Positions 9,078 to 16,753 of a stretch of DNA of 64,000 bases are shown one piece after another (within the stretch, counting starts at the first letter, position 1; every line of letters begins with the position of its first letter). The stretch lies in the NCBI RefSeq assembly GCF_035621475.1, contig NZ_CP141799.1, positions 4,824,501 through 4,888,500 of the forward strand. Reading direction: 5' to 3'. This DNA comes from Pseudomonas paeninsulae. Lineage in GTDB: Bacteria; Pseudomonadota; Gammaproteobacteria; Pseudomonadales; Pseudomonadaceae. A program made the position numbers and the translations under genes. The notes under the pieces are model-generated. The model searched no databases, had not been told where the DNA came from, and saw nothing but the letters and a program-made list of their open reading frames with translations.

Positions 9078-10457
9078 GTGACCAACACCGCATTCTCCTC
9101 ACTGCCGCTGTCCGCCGCCATGCTGGCGAACCTCGAGTCGCTCGGTTACACCGAGATGACGCCGATTCAAGCGCAGAGCCTGCCGGTGATGCTCAAGGGC
9201 ATGGACTTGATCGCCCAGGCCAAGACCGGCAGCGGCAAGACCGCGGCCTTCGGCGTCGGCCTGCTCAATCCGCTGAATCCGCGTTACTTCGGCTGCCAGG
9301 CGCTGGTCATCTGTCCGACCCGCGAACTGGCTGACCAGGTGGCCAAGGAAATCCGCCGCCTGGCCCGTGGCGCCGACAACATCAAGGTCCTGACCCTGTG
9401 TGGCGGCGTGCCCTTCGGCCCGCAGATCGGCTCGCTGGAGCATGGCGCGCAGATCATCGTCGGTACCCCCGGACGCATCCAGCAGCACCTGGCCAAGGGC
9501 ACGTTGAAGCTCGACGGCCTCAACACCCTGGTGCTCGACGAAGCCGACCGCATGCTCGACATGGGTTTCTACGACAGCATCGCCGATATCATCGGCCAGA
9601 CCCCGAGCAAACGGCAGACCCTGCTGTTCTCCGCCACCTACCCGTCGAGCATCAAGCAGTTGTCCGCCGCCTTCATGCGCAACCCGCAGCAGGTCAAGGC
9701 CGAGGCGATGCACGACGACGCGCAGATCGAACAGCGCTTCTACGAGATTTCCCCCGAAGAGCGCATGGACGCGGTGGTCAAGCTGCTCGCCAGCTTCCGG
9801 CCCGAGTCCTGTGTGGCCTTCTGCTTCACCAAGCAGCAGTGCCAGGAAGTGGTCGACCACCTGAGCGCCAACGGCATTTCCGCCGCGGCCCTGAATGGCG
9901 ACCTAGAACAGCGCGACCGCGACCAGGTGCTGGCGATGTTCGCCAACCGCAGCCTGTCGGTACTGGTGGCCACCGATGTGGCCGCACGCGGCCTGGACAT
10001 CGACGCCCTGGACATGGTGATCAACGTCGAACTGGCGCGTGATTCGGAAATCCACATCCACCGCGTCGGCCGTACCGGCCGCGCGGGCGAGAAAGGCATG
10101 GCCATGAGCCTGGTCGCGCCCGCCGAAGGCCATCGCGCCCAGGCCATCGAGACCCTGCAGAAAAGCCCGCTCAACTGGCACCCGCTGAACAGCCTCAAGG
10201 CCAAGGCCGGCGAACCCCTGCAACCGCCGATGATCACCCTGTGCATCAGCGGTGGGCGCAAGGACAAGGTCCGCCCCGGCGACATCCTCGGCGCCCTCAC
10301 TGGCGATGCCGGCATCCCCGGCAGCCAGGTCGGCAAGATCGCCATCTTCGACTTCCAGGCGTATGTCGCGGTCGAGCGCAGCATGGCCCAGCAGGCCTTG
10401 AAACGCCTAAGCGAAGGCAAGATCAAAGGCCGCACCCTGCGCGTCCGCTCGCTGTAA
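9078..10457 (+). CDS. dbpA: ATP-dependent RNA helicase DbpA
   Basis: DEAD-box helicase that binds 23S rRNA hairpin 92 and acts in 50S assembly; 459 residues. Motifs in order: Q motif (YTEMTPIQAQSLPV), Walker A AKTGSGKTAAFG, PTRELADQV, GTPGRIQ, VLDEADRMLDMG, SATYPSS, then ARGLDI and HRVGRTGRAG. The last ~75 residues form the DbpA-specific RNA-binding domain (PPMITLCISGGRKDKVRPGD to RTLRVRSL). The start is a GTG at 9078 with no better ATG upstream. A 9-bp-stem hairpin follows the stop codon closely. Confidence 0.95.
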   Translation: MTNTAFSSLPLSAAMLANLESLGYTEMTPIQAQSLPVMLKGMDLIAQAKTGSGKTAAFGVGLLNPLNPRYFGCQALVICPTRELADQVAKEIRRLARGADNIKVLTLCGGVPFGPQIGSLEHGAQIIVGTPGRIQQHLAKGTLKLDGLNTLVLDEADRMLDMGFYDSIADIIGQTPSKRQTLLFSATYPSSIKQLSAAFMRNPQQVKAEAMHDDAQIEQRFYEISPEERMDAVVKLLASFRPESCVAFCFTKQQCQEVVDHLSANGISAAALNGDLEQRDRDQVLAMFANRSLSVLVATDVAARGLDIDALDMVINVELARDSEIHIHRVGRTGRAGEKGMAMSLVAPAEGHRAQAIETLQKSPLNWHPLNSLKAKAGEPLQPPMITLCISGGRKDKVRPGDILGALTGDAGIPGSQVGKIAIFDFQAYVAVERSMAQQALKRLSEGKIKGRTLRVRSL

Positions 10458-10462
10458 GGCCC

Positions 10463-10484
10463 TCGCCACGGCCCGCCGTGGCGA
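10463..10484 (+). terminator. candidate terminator hairpin after dbpA
   Basis: A perfect 9-bp inverted repeat (TCGCCACGG / CCGTGGCGA) with a 4-base loop starts 6 bases after the dbpA TAA. Only a short T-containing stretch (ACACCTTTGG) follows, so intrinsic termination would be weak. Confidence 0.5.
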
Positions 10485-10500
10485 CACCTTTGGCCTTGAT

Positions 10501-10739
10501 GGCAGCCCTGCGGCCTGCATTCGCCGCGGGGCGCGCCTCCTACCAAAGCCTGGCGATACCCGCGCACCTGTAGGAAGCCCGACCCCGGGGCGATGCGTTT
10601 GCCCGCTCCCGGACCCAGAGCAGCAGCCCTGCGGCCTGCATTCGCCGCGGGGCGCGCCTCCTACAAGAGCCTGGCGATACCCGCGGACCTGTAGGAGGCC
10701 CGACCTCGGGGCGATCCGTTTGTCCTGGCTCCCGGGTCC
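10501..10739. repeat. tandem duplication of a ~121-bp unit
   Basis: Two head-to-tail units, 10502-10622 and 10623-10739, share long near-identical runs: GCAGCCCTGCGGCCTGCATT at the start, CTGGCGATACCCGCG in the middle and GGGGCGAT near the end, with scattered substitutions. Each unit carries REP-like CCTCCTAC and GTAGGA parts. The pair fills most of the 413-base gap between dbpA and the TldD-like gene. Confidence 0.75.
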
Positions 10740-10870
10740 AGTTATCCAGTACCCCGCCCACGCGCTTGTCGCCACCCCGCCCCTTGGGCAATCATGACCT
10801 TTCCCGTCGGCGCTCGCCGGCATCCGCCTGACGCCCCTTGCCGCGGGCGCCCCAGCCCAGGAGCCGCCGC

Positions 10871-12313
10871 ATGTTCGAGGCTTTCGCCACACTCAAGCAG
10901 CACTTCGCCGCCCTGCACAGTGACGCCGAATACTGGTCGCTGCGCTATGTCGGCGAAGACCAGCAGCAGCTGGCGATGCGCAAGCAGGTGGCCGAGCCGC
11001 CGCGCTTCAGCCGTGATCAAGGTGCGATGCTCAGCGTGCGGGTGGCCGGGGTCGAGGCCTACGCGGCGACCAGCGACCTGTCCCGCCAGGGCCTGCAGGC
11101 CGCGCTGGACCGCGCCACTGCACTGGCCCGGCGGATCGCTCCGCAGGCCTTGCTCGACCTGCGCGCACTGGCGCCCTCTAGCGAACGCGGCGAGTACCGC
11201 TCGCCCGGGCTGGAGGACGATTTCCCCTCGCTCGCCGCCTGCTACCAACTGCTCGCCGCCGAGTCCGCCGCCGTGCCCAGCGATCCGCGCCTGGTTAACT
11301 GGCGGGTCGGCCTCGACCTGACCAGCAGCACCCAGCTCTACCTCAACAACAGCGGCGCCGAGTTGCACCAGACCCAGCGCTTCGTCTACCCGCACCTCAG
11401 CGTCACCGCCTACGACGGCCAGGACAGCCAGACCCGCAACCTCGGCGGCGCCCACCTCGGCCAGCAGGGCGGCGCCGAAGTGATCGAGCGCCTGGGCCTG
11501 ATCGGCGCCGCGCCGCAGGTCGCCGACCAGGCGCTGCAACTGCTGCTCGCGGCCAACGCCCCGAGCGGCCCGCGTGACCTGTTGTTGATGCCGGACCAGA
11601 TGATCCTGCAGCTGCACGAATCCATCGGCCACCCGCTGGAGCTGGACCGCATCCTCGGCGACGAGCGCAACTTCGCCGGCACCAGCTTCGTCAAGGCCAG
11701 CGACTTCGGCAACCTACAATACGGTTCCAGCCTGCTCAACGTGACCTTCGACCCACACATCCCCGAGGAGCTGGCCAGCTACGCCCATGACGACGACGGC
11801 AGCCCGGCGCGCCGCGAGCACCTGATCCGCGACGGCCTGCTGCTGCGGCCCCTCGGCGGCGCCCTGTCGCAGTGGCGCAGCGGCCTGCCGGGCGTAGCCA
11901 ACAGCCGCGCCTGCAACTGGAACCGGCCACCGATCGACCGCATGGCCAACCTCAATATCGAACCAGGCGAACAGAATCTTGAGCAACTGATCGGCGGCAT
12001 CGAGCACGGCATCCTGATGGCCAGCAACCGTTCCTGGTCGATCGATGACGCACGCAACAAGTTCCAGTTCGGCTGCGAATGGGGCCAGCTGATCGAGCAC
12101 GGCCAGCTGCGCGGCGTGGTCAAGAACCCCAACTACCGCGGCATCTCCAGCCAGTTCTGGGGCTCGCTCGCGGCCGTCGGCGACGCCAGCACCCGCGAGG
12201 TGCTCGGCACCGCACACTGCGGCAAGGGCGAGCCCAACCAGGTGGTCCGCGTCGGCCACGCCACCCCGGCCTGCGTATTCAGCCAGGTCGACGTATTCGG
12301 CGGAGCCGCCTGA
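10871..12313 (+). CDS. TldD-like metalloprotease family protein
   Basis: Probable large subunit of a TldD/TldE-type heterodimeric zinc protease, 480 residues. The key feature is HESIGH at residues 249-254, the HExxxH zinc motif that distinguishes TldD from TldE, followed by PLELDRILGDE. The N-terminal half is typical (RVAGVEAYAATSDLSRQGL), and the C-terminal barrel includes RNPNYRGISSQFW-like sequence and GKGEPNQVVRVGHATP. I chose the ATG at 10871 because a GGAG precedes it; an in-frame ATG at 10838 is less likely. The stop overlaps the start of the next gene (ATGA). Pseudomonads normally carry the canonical tldD and pmbA elsewhere, so this is probably a paralogous pair. Confidence 0.85.
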   Translation: MFEAFATLKQHFAALHSDAEYWSLRYVGEDQQQLAMRKQVAEPPRFSRDQGAMLSVRVAGVEAYAATSDLSRQGLQAALDRATALARRIAPQALLDLRALAPSSERGEYRSPGLEDDFPSLAACYQLLAAESAAVPSDPRLVNWRVGLDLTSSTQLYLNNSGAELHQTQRFVYPHLSVTAYDGQDSQTRNLGGAHLGQQGGAEVIERLGLIGAAPQVADQALQLLLAANAPSGPRDLLLMPDQMILQLHESIGHPLELDRILGDERNFAGTSFVKASDFGNLQYGSSLLNVTFDPHIPEELASYAHDDDGSPARREHLIRDGLLLRPLGGALSQWRSGLPGVANSRACNWNRPPIDRMANLNIEPGEQNLEQLIGGIEHGILMASNRSWSIDDARNKFQFGCEWGQLIEHGQLRGVVKNPNYRGISSQFWGSLAAVGDASTREVLGTAHCGKGEPNQVVRVGHATPACVFSQVDVFGGAA

Positions 12314-13638
12314 TGAACAACCTGAACCAATTTGCAGCGCTGACCGAATGGCTGCGTGGCGCGCTAAACGCAGACGAAGCATTCAGCCTCAGCTACAGCG
12401 CCGAATCCTCCGAATTCATCCGCTTCAACCAGGGCAAGGTACGCCAGGCCGGCCATGTACAGCAGGCCAGCTTGACCCTGCAGCTGATCCGCGACGGCCG
12501 CCATGCCGAGCTGCAAGTCACCCTCAGCGGCGCGGCACCGGATGACCGCCAGCGCCTGGCCGACGCCCTGCAGCACCTGCGTCAGACCCTGCCGCTGCTG
12601 CCAGCCGACCCTTACCTGCAGCTCAACCTCGAGGCCTGGCACAGCCATGTGCTGCAACTCGAAGCGCTGCCGGACAGCGCCGCCGTGGTCGAGCAGATCG
12701 GCCAGGCCGCGCAGGGCCTGGATCTGGTCGGCTTCTACGCCGCCGGCCCGATCAGCCGCGGCTTCGCCAGCTCCAGCGGCGCCTTCGGTTGGCACCAGGC
12801 GAGCAGCTTCAACTTCGACTGGAGCCTGTTCCACGCCAACGGCCAGGCGCTCAAGGCGCAGTACGCCGGACAGACCTGGCAGGCCGACGCCTTCGCCCGG
12901 CGCATGCAGCAGGCGCGCGAGCAACTGAGCTATCTGGGCCAACCAGTGCGAACCCTGGCGCCCGGCAGTTACCGCGCCTACCTGGCGCCCGCCGCCCTGC
13001 AGGAAATTCTCGAACTGATGAGTTGGGGCGGCTTTTCCGCCCAGGCCCTGGCCGACAAGGACAGCCCGCTGCAACGCCTGCATGCCGGCGCCGCCAGCCT
13101 CAGCCCGCTGCTAAACCTGCACGAGCAGGTCGCGGGCTCGCTGACCCCGGCGTTTTCCAGCGAAGGCTACCCGCGCCGCGACCTCAGCCTGATCCAGGCC
13201 GGCCAGCCCGGCGAGCAACTGGTCAGCTCTCGCAGCGCCGCCGAATACGGCCTGCCGGCCAACGGCGCCAGCCCCTGGGAAAGCCCGCAGGCGCTGGCCA
13301 TGGCCGCTGGCAGCCTGGAGCAGGACGAGATCCTCGCCCGCCTCGGCACGGGCCTGTACATCGGCAACCTCTGGTACCTCAACTACTCCGACCGCCCGGC
13401 CGGGCGCCTGACCGGCATGACCCGCTTCGCCACCTTTTGGGTGGAGGACGGCAAGCTGCAGGCGCCACTCACCAGCATGCGCTTCGACGACAGCCTCTAC
13501 GACCTGCTCGGCAGCCAGCTCGAAGCGCTGACCCGCGAACGCGAGCTGAGCCTGTCCACCAGCACCTATTACCAGCGCCACAACGGCTCGACCCTGCTGC
13601 CCGGCGCCCTGCTCCGGCGCCTGACCCTGACGCTCTAG
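12313..13638 (+). CDS. TldE/PmbA-like family protein
   Basis: Partner subunit of the preceding TldD-like protein, 441 residues. It has the family architecture but no HExxxH zinc motif, as expected for the TldE/PmbA side. Recognisable parts are SAESSEFIRFNQGKVRQAG near the N-terminus, SSGAFGWHQASSFNFDWSLF in the middle and ARLGTGLYIGNLWYLNYSDR near the C-terminus. The ATG at 12313 overlaps the upstream TGA, which implies coupled translation and equal subunit production. The much longer open frame starting at 12079 is the shadow of the upstream gene. The substrate is unknown; no peptide precursor is visible nearby. Confidence 0.85.
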   Translation: MNNLNQFAALTEWLRGALNADEAFSLSYSAESSEFIRFNQGKVRQAGHVQQASLTLQLIRDGRHAELQVTLSGAAPDDRQRLADALQHLRQTLPLLPADPYLQLNLEAWHSHVLQLEALPDSAAVVEQIGQAAQGLDLVGFYAAGPISRGFASSSGAFGWHQASSFNFDWSLFHANGQALKAQYAGQTWQADAFARRMQQAREQLSYLGQPVRTLAPGSYRAYLAPAALQEILELMSWGGFSAQALADKDSPLQRLHAGAASLSPLLNLHEQVAGSLTPAFSSEGYPRRDLSLIQAGQPGEQLVSSRSAAEYGLPANGASPWESPQALAMAAGSLEQDEILARLGTGLYIGNLWYLNYSDRPAGRLTGMTRFATFWVEDGKLQAPLTSMRFDDSLYDLLGSQLEALTRERELSLSTSTYYQRHNGSTLLPGALLRRLTLTL

Positions 13639-13677
13639 CTCGCCAAGACCGGTCGCCCGATCAATGCGCAGGCGTAG

Positions 13678-13694
13678 GGCGGGGGCAACCCGCC
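13678..13694. terminator. GC hairpin between convergent genes
   Basis: GGCGGG / CCCGCC arms with a GGCAA loop lie 40 bases past the tldE-like stop and 31 bases before the end of the convergent binding-protein gene. It could serve both strands. There is no T-tract, so the terminator role is tentative. Confidence 0.4.
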
Positions 13695-13725
13695 ACCCTC
13701 GGCCTGGAGGGCGGAAGATCCTCGC

Positions 13726-14457
13726 TCAAAGCCCATGGCGCTGGAGAATCGCCGCATAGCTGCCATCGGCGTGCATGGCGACTATGGCCTGGTTGAACGC
13801 CTCGGCGATCGCTTGATGCTGCGGATGGCTGCGGCTGATCAGGATATGCAGGCCGTTCTCGCTCAACGGCCGTTCGAGAAACTCCAGCTCATCACGGATA
13901 CCGCTCAGCTCGCGGTCGAAGTGATAACGCGCGACGAACTCGTCCTCCAGGGTCAACTCGACCCGCTTGGCCTGCAGCATACGCGCAGCGCTCTCGAAAC
14001 TGCCGACCCCCACCTTGTGCAGCAGCGGATCGCTGTCGAACGCGCTGGAATAAGCGTAACCACGCACCACCGCGATGCGCTGGGGGTACAGATCGGACAA
14101 TTGTTCGAACCGAATGGCGCTGCCCTTGCGGCGCAGCAAGCGGATGCGGTTGACCAGGTAAGGCTGGGAAAAATAACCGACGCTGGCACGCTCATCAGTA
14201 AACCAGGCATTGATCAGCACATCGTAGTCGCTGCGCTGCAAGCCACGCAGCGCCCGCGCCCAGGGCACCTGCGCATAGGTAGTGGCATAACCGGCACGGC
14301 CCAGCGCACTGCTCACCAGATCGGCAGCCACACCGTTATTCAGCAGGGTCTGGTCAGTGAACGGCGGCCAGGGGTCAGCCACCAGCCGCAGGGTCTGCGC
14401 CACCACGCCCAGCGGCAACAACAAAAACGACAAACACAACGCACGCAGTCCATTCAT
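13726..14457 (-). CDS. family 3 solute-binding protein (orphan)
   Basis: A 243-residue periplasmic protein with a signal peptide (MNGLRALCLSFLLLPLGVVAQ) and the amino-acid-type SBP family 3 fold: TLRLVADPWPPFTD at the N-terminus, then DVLINAWFTDERA and a C-terminal NQAIVAMHADGSYAAILQRHG. The start at 14457 is the methionine heading the signal peptide. No permease or ATPase gene is adjacent, so it may serve a distant transporter or act as a stand-alone sensor or binding protein, a common situation for this Pseudomonas subgroup. Confidence 0.8.
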   Translation of the reverse strand: MNGLRALCLSFLLLPLGVVAQTLRLVADPWPPFTDQTLLNNGVAADLVSSALGRAGYATTYAQVPWARALRGLQRSDYDVLINAWFTDERASVGYFSQPYLVNRIRLLRRKGSAIRFEQLSDLYPQRIAVVRGYAYSSAFDSDPLLHKVGVGSFESAARMLQAKRVELTLEDEFVARYHFDRELSGIRDELEFLERPLSENGLHILISRSHPQHQAIAEAFNQAIVAMHADGSYAAILQRHGL

Positions 14458-14582
14458 GACGGGCTGTCCACAAGGCAAAGATTCCTGACTAGTCAGTCCC
14501 CGCACATCCGGCGGGTCTGCAAGCCTTATTGGTTAGCGCCGTACTGAACCACCCTGCAGGTTACGAGGCAACAGCTATCTGG

Positions 14583-14621
14583 TACGCCAGTACGCCAGTA
14601 CGCCAGTACGCCAGTACGCCA
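14583..14621. repeat. 8-bp tandem repeat
   Basis: Almost five perfect copies of TACGCCAG stand between the binding-protein gene and the GGDEF-EAL gene. The unit is too short and the array has no spacers, so it is not a CRISPR. It may be a slippage-prone microsatellite. The rest of the 293-base gap holds the palindromic repeat at 14642. Confidence 0.85.
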
Positions 14622-14641
14622 TCAAAGCAGCATAAAACGGG

Positions 14642-14715
14642 CCAGGATCAATGGGGTCAGTGTGATTGATTTTAGAGGATCAATGTTCAGATCAATGTCT
14701 CTGACCACATTGATC
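14642..14715. repeat. family C palindromic repeat, intact copy (C1)
   Basis: An element bounded by ATCAATGGGGTCAG and CTGACCACATTGAT (13 of 14 bases complementary), with an internal GATTGATTTTAGAGGATC block. A second copy in the same orientation, interrupted by the IS element, lies at 16735-18400. GGGGTCAGA-type ends recall non-autonomous repeats associated with REP-type tyrosine transposases, but no such transposase is in the window. Confidence 0.7.
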
Positions 14716-14750
14716 TCGAGCGCAGTCGCGGGGAAAACAGGCGCAAATCG

Positions 14751-16412
14751 CTAATGCAACGCCACCACGCGCGCCGGAGCCTGAGTCCGGCGCTGGGCAA
14801 GAAAGTCCTCTAGCTCGCGCAAAGGCAGCGCCTTGCTGATCAGATAGCCCTGCACCTGGTCGCAGCCAAACTGCTGTAACAGGTCGAGGTCTTCTTCGCT
14901 CTCCACCCCCTCGGCCACCACTTCCAGGCCCAGATTGCGCGCCAGGTTGATCATCGCGTTGACCAGCCGACACTGCTCGGGGCGCAGGTGCATACCGCTG
15001 ACGAAACTCTTGTCCAGCTTGAGCAGGGCAATCGGCAGGCTCGCCAGGTGCACGAACGACGAGAAACCGGTACCGAAGTCGTCTAGGGAGAAGCGCACCC
15101 CCAGTTCGCCCAGGGTTTGCATGGTATTGAGCACATAGTCGATGCGCTGCATCACCGCGGTTTCCGTGAGTTCAAACTCCAGCCAGCGAGCATCCACCCC
15201 GGAGCCGGCAATCAGGCGCTGCACGGTGGGCAGCAACTGGCTGTCCTGAAACTGGCTGAACGACAGGTTGATCGCCATATGCAGGCTCAGGCCGCGCTCG
15301 CTCAGCCAGCGGGAATCATGCAGGGCACGGGCGATGACCCAGTAGCCGAGCGGCACGATCAGGCCGCTCTGCTCGGCCAGGGGAATAAAGTCCTGGGGAT
15401 AGAGCAGCCCGCGCTGGGGATGACGCCAGCGCACCAGCCCCTCGATCCCGATCACCTCGCCGCTGGCCAGGTCCAGACGCGGCTGGTAGAACAGTTCGAG
15501 TTCGTCGCGGCGCAGGGCGCGGCGCAACTCGGCCTCGATGTCGGCCAGGCTGCGTATGTCGCTGGACATGCGCTCGTCGTAGAGGTGGTGGGTACAGCCC
15601 TGGCGACTCTTGGCCTGCTGCATGGCAATGTGGGCATGCCACAGCAGCGGATCGGCATCCTCGCCGGCGCGGCCATAGGCCAGGCCCAGGCTGCAGCCCA
15701 GCGACAGGCTCTCGCCCTGCAGCCAGTAGGGCTCGCCCAGCGACTCCATCAGCGCCTGCACCAGGGCATCGACCCGCGTCGGCGCTTCGCTGATATCCAG
15801 CAGCAAGGCGAACTCGTCGCCGCCGATACGGCCCAGCACATCGCGCGGCCCGAGCACCTGTTGCAGGCGCTGGACCACCTGCTGGATCAGCTCGTCGCCG
15901 GCCTGATGGCCGAGGCTGTCATTGGCATGGTTGAAATTGTCCAGATCCAGATAACCGAGCAGCAGGCCACGGCCACGGTTGCCCTGCAGGCGTTTGTGCA
16001 ACAGCGCCTGGAAGCCCTGGCGATTGGGGATACCGGTAAGCGGGTCCTGCTTGGCCAGGCGCTGCAAGGCCAGCAATTGCTGGCTGTAATGCAGGCAGCG
16101 GCGCAAGACCTCGCCATTCAGGCTGTCGCGCGCCAACCAGTCGCAGATATCGGCGGGCAGCTGGCCCGGCGCACTGTCGAGCAGCAGGATCGGCGGCAGC
16201 GGACATTGGCTGGCGGTGGGCAGGCATTCCGGGGTGGCGAACACCAGATCGGGCATGCGGCCCTGGTAAAGGCTCTGCGCATCGCTCCAACTGCTGGCGG
16301 CAAACAGCCAGACAGGTTCGTCCTGTTCGGCTAGCAGCTTGTCCAGCAACGCCACCCAATGGGGTTCGGTTGCCAGAATCAGCAGTCGCGAGAAATCGGT
16401 TGGGCAGGACAC
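14751..16412 (-). CDS. GGDEF-EAL protein with degenerate receiver-like N-terminus
   Basis: Cyclic-di-GMP turnover protein of 553 residues. Residues 1 to about 110 resemble a receiver fold (LLILATEPHWVALLDKLL, MPDLVFATPE) but lack a convincing acidic pocket. GGDEF spans 197-201 and looks intact. The EAL domain reads EGL at 324-326 with the catalytic Glu kept, and later motifs ELTETAVM, DDFGTGFSSF, LKLDKSFV and AEGVESEEDL are present. It may therefore have both activities or act mainly as a phosphodiesterase. The gene is flanked by direct copies of the family C repeat and sits beside a helicase gene fragment. Confidence 0.9.
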   Translation of the reverse strand: MSCPTDFSRLLILATEPHWVALLDKLLAEQDEPVWLFAASSWSDAQSLYQGRMPDLVFATPECLPTASQCPLPPILLLDSAPGQLPADICDWLARDSLNGEVLRRCLHYSQQLLALQRLAKQDPLTGIPNRQGFQALLHKRLQGNRGRGLLLGYLDLDNFNHANDSLGHQAGDELIQQVVQRLQQVLGPRDVLGRIGGDEFALLLDISEAPTRVDALVQALMESLGEPYWLQGESLSLGCSLGLAYGRAGEDADPLLWHAHIAMQQAKSRQGCTHHLYDERMSSDIRSLADIEAELRRALRRDELELFYQPRLDLASGEVIGIEGLVRWRHPQRGLLYPQDFIPLAEQSGLIVPLGYWVIARALHDSRWLSERGLSLHMAINLSFSQFQDSQLLPTVQRLIAGSGVDARWLEFELTETAVMQRIDYVLNTMQTLGELGVRFSLDDFGTGFSSFVHLASLPIALLKLDKSFVSGMHLRPEQCRLVNAMINLARNLGLEVVAEGVESEEDLDLLQQFGCDQVQGYLISKALPLRELEDFLAQRRTQAPARVVALH

Positions 16413-16584
16413 ATAGCCTCCAGCGCTCGCTATTTAATAAACTACTTTAAGTTATAGACGCACTTACCTAATACATTGCAATAATTTTTTTACAGCCGGT
16501 TTTATCGAGCACTCGTCGGTGACAGGTCAGCAGCCCCCCGCAACCCTGCTAGAGTCGCCAACCTTTTCTCCAGTTCATTTCGCC

Positions 16585-16734
16585 ATGACCCGACTCAATC
16601 CCCGGCAACAAGAAGCCGTGAACTACGTCGGCGGCCCTCTTTTGGTGCTCGCCGACGCAGGCTCCGGCAATACCAGCGTGATCACGCGCAAGATCGCCCA
16701 TCTGGTGCAAAACTGCGGCATCCAGGCGCGCCAG
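16585..16734 (+). pseudogene. rep: 5' fragment of rep (ATP-dependent DNA helicase), inactivated
   Basis: The frame starting [20 protein letters not shown] matches the N-terminus of UvrD/Rep-type helicases for about 49 residues (to IQAR). It then runs into family C repeat sequence and stops at 16755. Full-length Rep is about 670 residues. The Walker A region reads ADAGSGNT where AGAGSGKT is expected; the Lys-to-Asn change alone would abolish ATP binding. This is a non-functional partial copy, and the intact rep must lie elsewhere. The 66 upstream bases may include the original leader. Confidence 0.8.
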
Positions 16735-16753
16735 AATCAATGGGGTCAGAGCT

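Noticed and set aside
12079..12312. N-terminal extension of the TldE-like gene.
   Set aside because: It overlaps the TldD-like coding region and is Arg/Pro-rich. The ATG at 12313 overlapping the upstream stop is the natural start.
14583..14621. CRISPR array.
   Set aside because: The unit is 8 bp with no spacers, and no cas genes are present.
16519..16584. Longer start for the helicase fragment.
   Set aside because: The codons before 16585 are not Rep-like, and the Rep N-terminus begins at the ATG at 16585.
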